A stretch of DNA of 64,000 nt from the NCBI RefSeq assembly GCF_017745675.1, contig NZ_JAFLJM010000020.1, forward strand, positions 1 through 64,000, in the 5' to 3' direction. A model generated the notes under the pieces. That model saw only the letters and a list, made by a program, of their open reading frames with translations, did not search any database and was not told the DNA's origin. Source of the stretch: Alkalihalobacillus sp. BA299 (GTDB lineage: Bacteria; Bacillota; Bacilli; Bacillales; Bacillaceae_F). Made by a program: the position numbers and the translations under genes. This document shows positions 46,719 through 55,658 of this stretch, piece after piece (within the stretch, counting starts at the first letter, position 1; every line of letters starts with the position of its first letter).

Positions 46719-46794
46719 ATTTTTGTATTCCAAATACTTGATTTTCTACAACAACCAAATGTAAAACTTCAACTAACGTACTCATGTAGCTTAA

Positions 46795-47080
46795 TAACCG
46801 CCTATCCAGCGTCTAGTGGACTTCGCTCCTCCTCCTTACGATAAGTCATCATCGCCTCGTTAGCACTCGCCGTGTTTCCTTTATCTCATACGGTGGGCTC
46901 CAGTCCATACACCGCTAAACGGGCGCTTGCGCTTTTCTTGTCTAGCTGCAGGTGTCATCGGCTCGAGGTCGCTTCGGTCCAACAAACGTGTCCAAAAGTC
47001 AGGACACTAATTGCTGGTCCTCCAGCGCTTGTCGCCGATAAGCAGACACCTTGCGCTTTTCTTAGACCTGTACTTAAGTT
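46795..47080 (-). repeat. Mosaic intergenic repeat, copy 1
   Basis: This 290-base stretch shares long segments, on the opposite strand, with 55375-55615 and 62036-62236: the block around AAGTCCACTAGACGCTGG, AGATAAAGGAAACACGGCGA, CTTATCGGCGACAAGCGCTG and GTGTCCTGACTTTTGGACAC. It has higher GC than its surroundings and no gene. It belongs to a dispersed, modular repeat family. Confidence 0.8.
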
Positions 47081-47110
47081 CACAATTCAAAAAAATCTGA
47101 CTGAAAACAA

Positions 47111-47139
47111 TTGACAATTATCACCTTATCAATTATTGT
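47111..47139 (+). promoter_or_regulatory. Promoter of the metal ABC transporter operon
   Basis: TTGACA (47111-47116), a 17-base spacer and TATTGT (47134-47139). The -10 overlaps the MntR-like palindrome, so binding there would block polymerase. Confidence 0.6.
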
Positions 47140-47153
47140 TTCCTTAAGGAAAC
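47138..47153. promoter_or_regulatory. MntR-like operator
   Basis: GTTTCCTTAAGGAAAC is a perfect 16-base palindrome, close to the MntR box known from B. subtilis manganese genes (TTTGCCTTAAGGAAAC-like). A second, weaker copy, TTGTCCTAAGGAAATT, lies at 47177-47192. Together they indicate manganese-dependent repression of the following ABC genes. Confidence 0.7.
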
Positions 47154-47301
47154 TTTTATTACCTACGTAAATATAGTTGTCCTAAGGAAATTAAATTATT
47201 GTTCTTCTCTTGTGTCAAAGTTTATTTGATTCACTAAATTAAATGCTGCAGGAATGAGACACTTATTTACATCACACTATAGAAAGTTGGAGGGAGAAAA
47301 C

Positions 47302-48252
47302 ATGTTTAAGAAAAAAAGTTTTATTTATGGGGTATTTGTCACTTGTGCGTTATTAGTAGGAGTAGGTTGTAGCAATGGGGCAACCACCAGTACTGAAGAA
47401 GGTGAAAATGGAACCATTGATGTTGTCACAACCATCGCCCAAATAGCAGAACCCTTATCCGTAATTGGAGGCGACCGTATCGAAGTTGAAAGTTTAATGG
47501 GACCATCCGTAGATCCGCATCTCTATAACCCAACTCAGGGAGATATCGCAACCATTGAAGGCGCTGATCTAATCTTTTATAACGGCCTTAATTTGGAAGC
47601 AAATATGGTTGAAATTTTTGATTCAATTGCTGAATCAAAGCCTGTTCTTGCTATCGGAGAAACTCTACCAAAAGATGAATTATTAGAAGAAGAACTCGGA
47701 GTCGTTGATCCCCACGTTTGGTTTGATATTGACCTTTGGAAACTAGCATTAGCCTCTGCGGTTGAGGAATTAAAAGAATATTCTCCGAGCGACGCAGAGT
47801 ACTTTGAAGAAAATAAACAGGCCTACTTTGCGGAATTAGATGAAATAAATGCTGAGGCAACTGAAAAATTAGCAAATATTCCAGAAAAGCAAAGAATCAT
47901 TGTCACCGCACATGATGCTTTCGGTTATTTTGGAAATAAGTTTTCAATGGAAGTCGTCGGGCTTCAAGGATTAAGTACTGAAGATGAAATTGGCGTATCC
48001 GACATCAATGAAACGATTTCGATTATTAAAGAATATAAGATTCCTGCTATTTTTGTAGAATCGAGCATCGATGATCGAACAATTAAATCAGTCATTGAAG
48101 GAGCAGCTAGCGACGGTGTCACGGTGGAGCTAGGAGGAGAACTTTTCTCTGATGCCATGGGAGAAGCAGGAACAGATGAAGGAACTTATATCGGCATGTA
48201 TCGCCACAATGTAGAAACAATCTACAATGCTTTAAGTAAAGGAGTGGAATAA
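47302..48252 (+). CDS. mntA: Manganese (or zinc) ABC transporter, binding lipoprotein
   Basis: A 316-residue cluster A-I solute-binding protein. The signal peptide ends in GVGCS (Cys about 23). Metal ligands appear as PSVDPHLY (His about 73), VDPHVWFD (His about 138), a Glu/His region in HDAFGYF and an Asp near the C-terminus (FVESSIDDRT / EAGTDEGTYIG region). GGAGGGAG before ATG at 47302 fixes the start. MntR-like sites upstream favour manganese over zinc. Confidence 0.92.
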   Translation: MFKKKSFIYGVFVTCALLVGVGCSNGATTSTEEGENGTIDVVTTIAQIAEPLSVIGGDRIEVESLMGPSVDPHLYNPTQGDIATIEGADLIFYNGLNLEANMVEIFDSIAESKPVLAIGETLPKDELLEEELGVVDPHVWFDIDLWKLALASAVEELKEYSPSDAEYFEENKQAYFAELDEINAEATEKLANIPEKQRIIVTAHDAFGYFGNKFSMEVVGLQGLSTEDEIGVSDINETISIIKEYKIPAIFVESSIDDRTIKSVIEGAASDGVTVELGGELFSDAMGEAGTDEGTYIGMYRHNVETIYNALSKGVE

Positions 48253-48253
48253 G

Positions 48254-49018
48254 GTGGAAAAAACGGCCCTGCAGGTTAAGAATTTAGCTGCTTCCTATCG
48301 AAAAAACCCAGTCCTACACGATGTAAACTTAAAAGTGACAGCGGGTTCTTTAACAGGAATCGTCGGTCCAAACGGAGCAGGGAAATCAACTCTTTTAAAA
48401 ACAATGCTAAACCTTCACCCTTGTTTATCAGGATCTGTAACCTACTTTGGATTACCACTTAAAAAAGTTAAAAAAAGAATTGGATATGTCCCACAACGCG
48501 GTTCGGTTGATTGGGACTTTCCAACCGATGCATTAGACGTTGTCACAATGGGGCTATATGGAAAAATTGGGTGGCTAAAATGGCCTTCACGTTTTCATAA
48601 GGAAAAGGCCTATGAAGCTCTTGAGAAAATGGGAATGGCCGCTTATGCGAATCGGCAAATTAGTCAACTATCCGGAGGGCAGCAGCAACGTGTCTTTTTA
48701 GCACGTGCCTTAGTCCAAAATGCTGACTTGTACTTCATGGATGAACCGCTAGCCGGAGTCGATGCTGCAACAGAACGGGCAATTATGACTATTTTGAAAG
48801 AACTAAAAGCATTAGGAAAAACAGTAATGGTCGTCCATCATGATTTACTAACAGTTGAGGATTATTTTGACCATGTTCTTTTATTAAATAGGACCGTCAT
48901 CGAGCATGGCAAAACAAAACAAGTCTTTACAAAAGAAAATATTACCACGACCTATGGTGGAAATATGCGTTTACTAAGGGAGGAGCAAAGCCATGTGGTC
49001 CATACTCTTGAGCAGTAA
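48254..49018 (+). CDS. mntB: Manganese (or zinc) ABC transporter, ATP-binding protein
   Basis: A 254-residue ABC ATPase: GPNGAGKST (about 38-46, Walker A), Q-loop in GYVPQRGSVDWDFP, LSGGQQQR (signature) and LYFMDEPLAGVD (Walker B and D-loop), followed by the switch His in MVVHHD. GTG start with GGAG ahead. Its end overlaps the first permease gene by 26 bases. Confidence 0.95.
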   Translation: MEKTALQVKNLAASYRKNPVLHDVNLKVTAGSLTGIVGPNGAGKSTLLKTMLNLHPCLSGSVTYFGLPLKKVKKRIGYVPQRGSVDWDFPTDALDVVTMGLYGKIGWLKWPSRFHKEKAYEALEKMGMAAYANRQISQLSGGQQQRVFLARALVQNADLYFMDEPLAGVDAATERAIMTILKELKALGKTVMVVHHDLLTVEDYFDHVLLLNRTVIEHGKTKQVFTKENITTTYGGNMRLLREEQSHVVHTLEQ

Positions 49019-49916
49019 TACGCAATGGGTTTTACTTAGCACGACAATCCTTGGCATTGCAGCTGGGGCCATTGGATGTATCACCTATTGGCGCAAACAA
49101 AGTTTGATGAGCGATGCATTGGCTCATGCTGCCTTACCAGGGGTCGTGATAGCATTCCTTCTTACTGGAGAAAAAAACTTGTTCATCTTGATTATAGGTG
49201 CTGCCATTAGTGCATTAATTGGAGCTTTTTTTATCCAATGGATTCAAACCTCTACTAGAATTACAGAAGATACCGCAATGGGCATGATACTATCTGTTTT
49301 CTTTGGACTTGGCATTATGCTTTTAACGGTCGTCAATCGAACGGCAGGCGGAAATCAAAGCGGTCTGGACAGTTTTATTTTCGGCCAGGCAGCAGCGATG
49401 GTTCGATCTGATGTGAATACGATGCTATTCCTAGCTTTGTTCGTCATTTTAGTCATCATTATTGGATTTAAAGAATGGAAACTATACCTTTTTGATCCTT
49501 CATTTGCAAAAGGATTAGGGTTGTCCCTTACATGGATGAATGTACTTTATACAACTGTTCTTGTTACAACGATTGTCATTGGAATTCAGGCTGTTGGTGT
49601 CATTTTAATTGCTGCCTTGCTCATCATTCCTTCCGTTAGTGCACGGTACTGGACACAAGCTTTTAAATGGATGCTCGTACTTTCGGCTTTTTTTGGCGGA
49701 ATAGCGGGAGCTGTCGGAACAGCGCTCAGTGCATTAGGAAAAGGATGGCCTACAGGTCCATTTATTGTCGTTGTCGCCTTCTTCTTTTTTGTTATATCGC
49801 TTATTTTCGGGAAAGAAAAAGGAATTCTTATTAACTATTTACAATTTAAAAAGTATCAAAAACAAGTGAATATAGTGCAACTAAACACTCGTATTCATAA
49901 AAAAGGAGTGGAGTAA
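48993..49916 (+). CDS. mntC: Manganese (or zinc) ABC transporter, permease 1
   Basis: A 307-residue ABC-3 family permease with about nine helices. MSDALAHAALPGVVIAFLLTGEKN is the typical metal-permease segment, and AVGVILIAALLIIPSVSARYWT the conserved end block. GGAGG precedes the ATG. It ends directly against the second permease gene. Confidence 0.93.
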   Translation: MWSILLSSNTQWVLLSTTILGIAAGAIGCITYWRKQSLMSDALAHAALPGVVIAFLLTGEKNLFILIIGAAISALIGAFFIQWIQTSTRITEDTAMGMILSVFFGLGIMLLTVVNRTAGGNQSGLDSFIFGQAAAMVRSDVNTMLFLALFVILVIIIGFKEWKLYLFDPSFAKGLGLSLTWMNVLYTTVLVTTIVIGIQAVGVILIAALLIIPSVSARYWTQAFKWMLVLSAFFGGIAGAVGTALSALGKGWPTGPFIVVVAFFFFVISLIFGKEKGILINYLQFKKYQKQVNIVQLNTRIHKKGVE

Positions 49917-50786
49917 ATGGCTTATACAGGATGGATTATTTTGACCGCTTCTTTAGTAGGGCTATCCTGTGGTCTCATTGGTGTGTTCTTAATCCTTCGA
50001 AAAATGGCGATGATGTCTGATGCGATCAGTCATACCGTTCTTTTAGGAATAGTAATCGCGTTTCTTATCACACGTGAGCTAAGTGGACCACATATGCTAA
50101 TCGGGGCGATATTAGCGGGCTTGCTTACTGCTTTTCTTGTGCAGTGGCTTCACTCCCTCGATATTGAACTCCATGCATCGATGGGGATTGTCTTTACAAC
50201 GTTGTTTGCTATCGGTGTCATTTTAATCGCAACGTCTGCAGAAAATGCACACTTAGACGTCAAACATGCTTTAATGGGTGAAATCACCTTTATTCCTTTT
50301 AATACGATGACACTCCCTTTCATAGGGACTATTCCAAAAACAACCATAATATTAGCACTCGTGTTAGTCGTTGTTGCCTTATTCATTATTGTATTTTACA
50401 AAGAATGGAAAATCACTTCATTTGACCCTGCCTTAGCTGCAAGTTTAGGAATACCGGTGACCTTGATGCATTATGTCTTTATGAGCCTAGTTTCCATCAC
50501 TACCGTTGCTTCGTTTGACGCAGTGGGTGCCATTATGGTTGTTGCAATGCTTATTACCCCCGCTGCTTCTGCTTACCTTTGGACCGATAAACTAGCTGTT
50601 ATGCTGATTCTAAGTAGTTCATTTGGAGTTATTTCAGCTGTCACCGGCTATTTTATAGCGGCTTGGGTCGATATGTCTATCTCTGGTTCGATGGCATTTG
50701 CAACCGGATTAGTCTTCTTAGTTAGCTTTGTTTTGTCTCCAAACCATGGCTTGATTTCAAAATTTATTCGTCCTGCTACGTTATGA
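49917..50786 (+). CDS. mntD: Manganese (or zinc) ABC transporter, permease 2
   Basis: A 289-residue ABC-3 permease with the parallel motifs MMSDAISHTVLLGIVIAFLI and AVGAIMVVAMLITPAASAYLWT. Two different permeases in tandem match the MntC/MntD arrangement of Bacillus. AAGGAGTGGAG precedes the ATG, which abuts the previous stop. A hairpin-like, T-rich stretch follows at about 50783-50827. Confidence 0.93.
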   Translation: MAYTGWIILTASLVGLSCGLIGVFLILRKMAMMSDAISHTVLLGIVIAFLITRELSGPHMLIGAILAGLLTAFLVQWLHSLDIELHASMGIVFTTLFAIGVILIATSAENAHLDVKHALMGEITFIPFNTMTLPFIGTIPKTTIILALVLVVVALFIIVFYKEWKITSFDPALAASLGIPVTLMHYVFMSLVSITTVASFDAVGAIMVVAMLITPAASAYLWTDKLAVMLILSSSFGVISAVTGYFIAAWVDMSISGSMAFATGLVFLVSFVLSPNHGLISKFIRPATL

Positions 50787-50883
50787 GGAATCTCTATTTT
50801 TGTGGTTCCTCCCTCCTCATAAAAAAATCACTACTCTTATAACTTTTCCTTTTACTAAGTAAGGGGTGCTCTTTTTTATTGAA

Positions 50884-52302
50884 TTATGACACATTTCTCT
50901 CTTGAGAAGGCATTTCTTTCGATGTTTTTCCGAGGAAGTAGCCAACTGGTACTGTAATAGCAGTTAACACAGCCAATATGATAAACCCTTCGTTAATCGC
51001 TTGTAAATTCGCTGCTTCCACCGTACCTTCCATTACAAATAATTGTGCTTTTCTAACTTCATAATAAATTGAAATAAAGACGATCCCTAATGCAGAACTG
51101 ATTTGCCTTAAAACATTATTCATCGCTACCCCGCGCGAAACAATTTGTTCAGGTATGGCATTCATACCCGCTGTAGTTGCTGGCATACTTGATAATCCAA
51201 AGCCAATTCCTCTAATCGCCATAAGGATAATGATAAAAGCCAAAGACGTTTCCATTGTAAGTATACCTAAAAAGAAAGTACTAACCGCTGATATTATTAA
51301 CCCAGAAGTGACAACACCTGTTACCCCTTTTTTATCAAGGATACGACCACCAATCGTCATAAAAATACCGGTTAATAATGCTGCAGGCAAGAACACTAGA
51401 CCAGTCGTAATGGCATTATAGCCATAGACGTTGTGTAAAAGTAATGGCACAAGAAAAATCCCGCCAAATAATCCAATCGAAGTCACTCCTGAAATCCATA
51501 CACTGAAAGAGTACGGAGTAATTTTAAATATCGATAAATCAAGTAACGGAAATTTTTGTCTTTTTTCTATTATGATAAAAAAAGCTAAACTGATCAAACC
51601 AATAACGATAAACACGATATTGGATACGTACGATAAGTGTTCAAGACTAGATGTTCGACCTAGAGCAAAAAGAATAAGACCTACGCCAAGTGTTACTGTT
51701 ATAAACCCCAAACGATCAAACGTAATCGACTGATCCAGTTCGGTTTCTTTTAAATACTTTGCTGCAAACCAAATCCCTAATAATCCAAAAGGTATATTAC
51801 ATAAAAATAAATAATGCCAGCTCCCTGTTTCAATAATAATTCCACCAACAGTTGGCCCGATCGTCGGAGCCATCATGGCAGCAACACCATATATCCCCGT
51901 TGCAAGCCCTCTTTCCTTTTTAGGAAAATTAGCAAAAATAAGCGCCATCGATAAAGGCATCATAATGCCCCCACCAACACCTTGTAGTCCTCTAAAGAAA
52001 ATAAGCGATGATAAATTCCATGAAAATGATCCAAGGATCGATCCTAAAACAAAAATACTAAGTCCGATAATATATAAGCGCTTCTTCCCCCACTTATCAC
52101 CTAAATAACCCGTAACAGGCATGGTCATTCCCATCGTTACCATAAAAATTGTAATGACCCAGCCAGTTGAAACCGCATCAGTATCAAACACATTCATAAG
52201 CTGTGGTACAGCAGGATTCAGCATGCTGTTATTTAAAATCAACGTAAACGTCCCAATTAGTACAGCGATAACAACCATCCATTTATCTGATATTCTTTCC
52301 AT
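50884..52302 (-). CDS. MFS multidrug exporter, DHA2 (EmrB/QacA) family
   Basis: A 472-residue, 14-helix exporter. NNSMLNPAVPQLMNVFDTD in TM1, GYLGDKWGKKRLYIIG (loop 2-3), RGLQGVGGGIMMPLSMALI in TM4 and GPTVGGIIIETGSWHYLFLCNIPFG (TM5, motif C with G-P-x-x-G-G) are diagnostic. GGTGG before ATG at 52302 is the better start. It probably exports amphiphilic drugs by proton antiport. A long hairpin with a U-run lies 100 bases upstream. Confidence 0.9.
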   Translation of the reverse strand: MERISDKWMVVIAVLIGTFTLILNNSMLNPAVPQLMNVFDTDAVSTGWVITIFMVTMGMTMPVTGYLGDKWGKKRLYIIGLSIFVLGSILGSFSWNLSSLIFFRGLQGVGGGIMMPLSMALIFANFPKKERGLATGIYGVAAMMAPTIGPTVGGIIIETGSWHYLFLCNIPFGLLGIWFAAKYLKETELDQSITFDRLGFITVTLGVGLILFALGRTSSLEHLSYVSNIVFIVIGLISLAFFIIIEKRQKFPLLDLSIFKITPYSFSVWISGVTSIGLFGGIFLVPLLLHNVYGYNAITTGLVFLPAALLTGIFMTIGGRILDKKGVTGVVTSGLIISAVSTFFLGILTMETSLAFIIILMAIRGIGFGLSSMPATTAGMNAIPEQIVSRGVAMNNVLRQISSALGIVFISIYYEVRKAQLFVMEGTVEAANLQAINEGFIILAVLTAITVPVGYFLGKTSKEMPSQERNVS

Positions 52303-52402
52303 ACAATCCACCATTTCGTCTGTCGAAATAATTTACTATAACTATAGCATGAATTATTCAAGAGTGGGTACTATTATATTTTCCAGTTGTTAGGAAATCC
52401 AT

Positions 52403-52491
52403 AAAAAAAGCTGCCTTTTATGTGCTTACACTTGAACCTTATTCGTTAGATAGCTGAAGGTTGAGAAGTGCACACACAATTGAAGCAGCTT
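52403..52491 (-). terminator. Extended hairpin with U-run between doxX and the exporter gene
   Basis: Read leftward, GAAGCTGCTTCAA ... AAAGGCAGC is followed by seven T. Inner segments (GTGCAC-TTCTCAACCTT with AAGGTTCAAGTGTAAGCAC) also pair, giving about 85 bases of nested structure. It can terminate doxX. Because it also lies 100 bases before the exporter start, it might attenuate that gene. Confidence 0.5.
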
Positions 52492-52610
52492 CAATTATTA
52501 TTATTATTTTATGAGGGGTAAGCGAGAGTCAAGATTAATTGTCGTTAAGCAGCACCGATGGCTTTCTTCTGACCGTCAAACATTTCATCATTTGATTTTT
52601 TCAAAAATCG

Positions 52611-53075
52611 TTATCGTAAATACGGTAGCACCCAACGGTCTCCACCATAACGACCTGCATTGGCACCAGCTACTAAAATAAACATTGAGATAAGAACCAT
52701 CCACGGATTAGTTGAAATAGTTCCTGCAAACATAAAAGCGAAATTCATCATAACGCCAAAGAATGCAGCCGCACTTGTTAAAACACCAAGAATAAGTCCC
52801 AAGCCTACTAGAAATTCTCCCCAAGCTACCATCACACTAAATATGTCGGCATGCGGTATTGCAAACTTTTCTAAAAATGCTACGTAATTCGGATATAAAA
52901 GAGCTTCACCTTTTATGACAGGATTAGCGACTGAACCTTGGAGAAAACCTCCCGCATTAAAGCCGCCAGTGATTTTCCCCCAACCTGCAGTTAACCATGC
53001 CCATCCTAAATATACACGTAAGAATAGAAGTATTCCCGCAGAAATTGAATGATTACGAAGAAATTGACCAAACAT
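52611..53075 (-). CDS. DoxX-family membrane protein
   Basis: A 154-residue protein with four hydrophobic helices. It opens MFGQFLRNHSISAGILLFLRV, has YLGWAWLTAGWGKITGGFNAGGFLQ and a long loop, then WGEFLVGLGLILGVLTSAAAFFG, the DoxX/TQO-small-type pattern. Such proteins are associated with respiratory or redox roles. GGAGG precedes the ATG. A perfect Rex operator sits 68 bases upstream, so expression should rise when NADH/NAD+ is high. Confidence 0.9.
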   Translation of the reverse strand: MFGQFLRNHSISAGILLFLRVYLGWAWLTAGWGKITGGFNAGGFLQGSVANPVIKGEALLYPNYVAFLEKFAIPHADIFSVMVAWGEFLVGLGLILGVLTSAAAFFGVMMNFAFMFAGTISTNPWMVLISMFILVAGANAGRYGGDRWVLPYLR

Positions 53076-53142
53076 AATTGATTCCTCCTATACGCAGTTA
53101 GTTTACATTTTACCTGGTCGCGACAAGTTTTAAATGTTTTGT

Positions 53143-53160
53143 TTGTGAACTATTTCACAA
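53143..53160. promoter_or_regulatory. Rex operator upstream of doxX
   Basis: TTGTGAA-CTAT-TTCACAA matches the Rex box TTGTGAAN4TTCACAA at every defined position. The rex gene itself lies 3.5 kb to the right (56701-57336). Confidence 0.9.
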
Positions 53161-53199
53161 TTCATATATTAAACTATAAACCACTTTACGTCTATAATT

Positions 53200-53217
53200 T
53201 TGCTCACTGTTTCACAA
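53200..53217. promoter_or_regulatory. Second, weaker Rex-like site
   Basis: TTGCTCA-CTGT-TTCACAA has a perfect right arm and a degenerate left arm, 40 bases upstream of the strong Rex box. It could allow cooperative binding. Confidence 0.4.
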
Positions 53218-53281
53218 ACTGTTCAAAAAAAAGGGCCTGCACCTAATTGAAATGCACAGACCTCATTTTAAAAATAGGTTT

Positions 53282-54070
53282 TCAATATAACTTAGGCACT
53301 CTACTATTAAACACTGGAACATTATTTCGTACTTCTTCTACGTCCTGTAATTGTAAATCTGCACCAATCGTTTCTTCTTCCTCTTTTGTTCCTTCTGCGA
53401 TGATGTTTCCCCACGGATTGATGATAAGCGAGCGTCCACAAAACTCAACACCATCATACGTACCGATCCGATTTGCTGATACAACATACATTTGATTTTC
53501 AATCGCTCTTGCTTGTTGTAATATAGTCCAGTGACTTTGACGCGCTTCTGGCCATTCAGCTAAAATAAATAATACTTGGGCTCCAGCTAATGCTAAAGAA
53601 CGAGCTAACTCAGGGAAGCGAAGGTCATAACAGATCACAACACCAACCTTTACTCCATCAAGCTCAAATGTTTGAGCCTTTTTCTGTCCTCCCGCTAAGT
53701 ACAGATGTTCATTTAGCATCGGTACGAGATGGATTTTATCGTAGTGATAGATTTGTTCGCCTAAGCGATTAAAGATCAATGCACGATTATATATTTTACC
53801 GGCTTCTTTTGTAGCTATAGAGCCGCCAATAACGTTAATATGATACGTACTTGCAAGCTCACTTAAGAAGCTTGTCGTTTGTTTCCGTTCATCCTCTGAC
53901 ACTTGATCTAATGTTGACAATGTATATGCTGTCGTCCACATTTCAGGAAGCACGATCACATCTGGCTTTTTTTCATGATTGACCATTTGTTCAATCCAAT
54001 ATTTAACCTTCTTCTGATTTTCTTCGGGGTTGCCTGGAATAATATCCATTTGGTAAATAGCAACTTTCAT
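53282..54070 (-). CDS. mtnU: Carbon-nitrogen hydrolase, omega-amidase type (MtnU-like)
   Basis: A 262-residue nitrilase-superfamily enzyme. The catalytic triad shows as Glu about 43 (LPEMWTTAY), Lys about 112 (YDKIHLVPM) and Cys about 147 (VVICYDLRFPE). In B. subtilis the homologue next to mtnE is thought to hydrolyse 2-oxoglutaramate, the keto product of glutamine transamination. AGGAGG precedes the ATG with a 10-12 base gap. It follows mtnE by 21 bases. Confidence 0.87.
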   Translation of the reverse strand: MKVAIYQMDIIPGNPEENQKKVKYWIEQMVNHEKKPDVIVLPEMWTTAYTLSTLDQVSEDERKQTTSFLSELASTYHINVIGGSIATKEAGKIYNRALIFNRLGEQIYHYDKIHLVPMLNEHLYLAGGQKKAQTFELDGVKVGVVICYDLRFPELARSLALAGAQVLFILAEWPEARQSHWTILQQARAIENQMYVVSANRIGTYDGVEFCGRSLIINPWGNIIAEGTKEEEETIGADLQLQDVEEVRNNVPVFNSRVPKLY

Positions 54071-54091
54071 GAAAACTGCACCCTCCTTCTA

Positions 54092-55264
54092 TTAAAAAAG
54101 CTCTAGTTTACGAATACGCTCCACCGCTTCTATTAGCCGCTCTTCATCTTCTAAAAGGCCAACACGAATGTAGCCTTCTCCACTTTCACCAAACCCGCGT
54201 CCTGGTGCAACCGCAATATGTGCTTTATATAAGAGGATATCAGCAAATTCTTCTGAACTCATTCCTTCAGGACACGGTAACCATGCAAAGAACGAACCAC
54301 TCGGTGCCTCTACGTCCCAACCGATAGACTGTAAACCTTCGATCAGTACTTTCCTGCGCCCTTCATACTTCTTGACGAGTTCTTCTACACACGTTTGTGG
54401 ACTAAGTAGTGCAGTTGCCGCAGCTTCCTGAATCGCCCCAAACAGGCTCACGTACATATGATCCTGATAGAGATTAAGCATTTCGATGATCGAGGCATTA
54501 CCAACAGCAAACGCAACTCGCCATCCTGCCATATTATATGTCTTCGATAATGTATAAATTTCAATTCCGACCTCTTTTGCACCGTCGGATTGTAAAAAAC
54601 TTATTGGTTTCTGGCCACCAAAACCTATCCCGCCATAAGCAAAATCATGGACGACACAAAATTCGTGCTGATTAGCAAATGAAACGGTTTCTTCAAAAAA
54701 TGCCTTTGTAGCCGTCGCTCCTGTCGGATTATTCGGATAATTCAAGAACATAAGCTTTGCTTTTTTTAACGCCTCTTCTTCAATCCGTCGATAATCAGGA
54801 AGAAAGTCATTTTCCGTTTGTAGCGGCATCATTTCCAATTGACCTCCAGCAAGCGCTACCCCAGACCAATAATCTGGATAACCTGGGTCTGGTACGAGGG
54901 CAACATCACCTGGGTTTAATAAACACTGACTAATTTCAACAAGTCCACCTTTTCCTCCAAAAAGAATACAGACTTCTTTTTCTGGATCAAGCTCAACACC
55001 ATACTCTCTATTATAAAATTCTGCTACCGCTTCTTTTAAAAATGGATACCCACGAAACGGTGAATACTTATGATATTTTGGACGATCAGCTGCTTCTTTG
55101 AGACTTGCTACAATATGTTCTGGTGTTGGTTGATCCGGATTTCCTTGTCCGAGATTAATAATATCGGCCCCCTCTTTTATAAGAGACCCTACCTTCGCCA
55201 CGAGACTTGCAAAATACTGCTTCGGAAGCTCAGTCATTGTCTGGCTCATCTGAAATTGTTTCAT
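54092..55264 (-). CDS. mtnE: PLP-dependent aminotransferase (MtnE-like)
   Basis: A 390-residue class I/II aminotransferase: GADIINLGQGNPDQPTP near the N-terminus, MFLNYPNNPTGATAT (substrate/PLP Asn), VVHDFAYGGI (PLP Asp-Phe-Ala-Tyr) and TLSKTYNMAGWR (Schiff-base Lys). It resembles MtnE, which makes methionine from 4-methylthio-2-oxobutyrate with glutamine. AGGGG before ATG at 55264; a GTG just ahead is less likely. With mtnU downstream this is a methionine-salvage pair. No S-box riboswitch was seen upstream. Confidence 0.87.
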   Translation of the reverse strand: MKQFQMSQTMTELPKQYFASLVAKVGSLIKEGADIINLGQGNPDQPTPEHIVASLKEAADRPKYHKYSPFRGYPFLKEAVAEFYNREYGVELDPEKEVCILFGGKGGLVEISQCLLNPGDVALVPDPGYPDYWSGVALAGGQLEMMPLQTENDFLPDYRRIEEEALKKAKLMFLNYPNNPTGATATKAFFEETVSFANQHEFCVVHDFAYGGIGFGGQKPISFLQSDGAKEVGIEIYTLSKTYNMAGWRVAFAVGNASIIEMLNLYQDHMYVSLFGAIQEAAATALLSPQTCVEELVKKYEGRRKVLIEGLQSIGWDVEAPSGSFFAWLPCPEGMSSEEFADILLYKAHIAVAPGRGFGESGEGYIRVGLLEDEERLIEAVERIRKLELF

Positions 55265-55374
55265 CACTTCAACCCCTAGATTTCATCACTTTAGTACAGT
55301 AAAACCATCGTAAAACCCATAAAGACTTTTGTCAATGGTACTCCAACAAAAGAATGGTGTCAGCACCATAGAGA

Positions 55375-55615
55375 CAATAAGAAAAGCGTAAGCGCCCCGA
55401 TGTTGTCTTATCGTAAGGAGGAAAGCGAAGTCCACTAGACGCTGGGCGCTGAAGCTAGACAAGAAAAGCGCAAGCGCTCGTTCACCGACGTACGGACTGG
55501 ACTGAACCGCAGGAGATAAAGGAAACACGGAGAAGCGCTAGCGAGCCGATGTTGACTTATCGTACGGCGGTGAGGGAAGTCTCGCTAGTCGGTGAGCGCT
55601 GAAGCTAGACATTAA
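55375..55615. repeat. Mosaic intergenic repeat, copy 2
   Basis: It contains AGACAAGAAAAGCGCAAGCG, AAGTCCACTAGACGCTGG and GAGATAAAGGAAACACGG, as in the copies near 46.9 and 62.1 kb. The block GCGCTGAAGCTAGACA occurs twice within this copy (about 55447 and 55597), so it is internally duplicated. Short open frames in it are not genes. Confidence 0.8.
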
Positions 55616-55658
55616 GAAAATTATTACTTAAAAAAAGACTGCATCCGACGAATGCAGT

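Noticed and set aside
46872..47114. Open frame of 80 codons, rightward
   Set aside because: Lies wholly in a mosaic intergenic repeat; related frames at 55286-55528 and 61982-62236 share repeat modules in different order.
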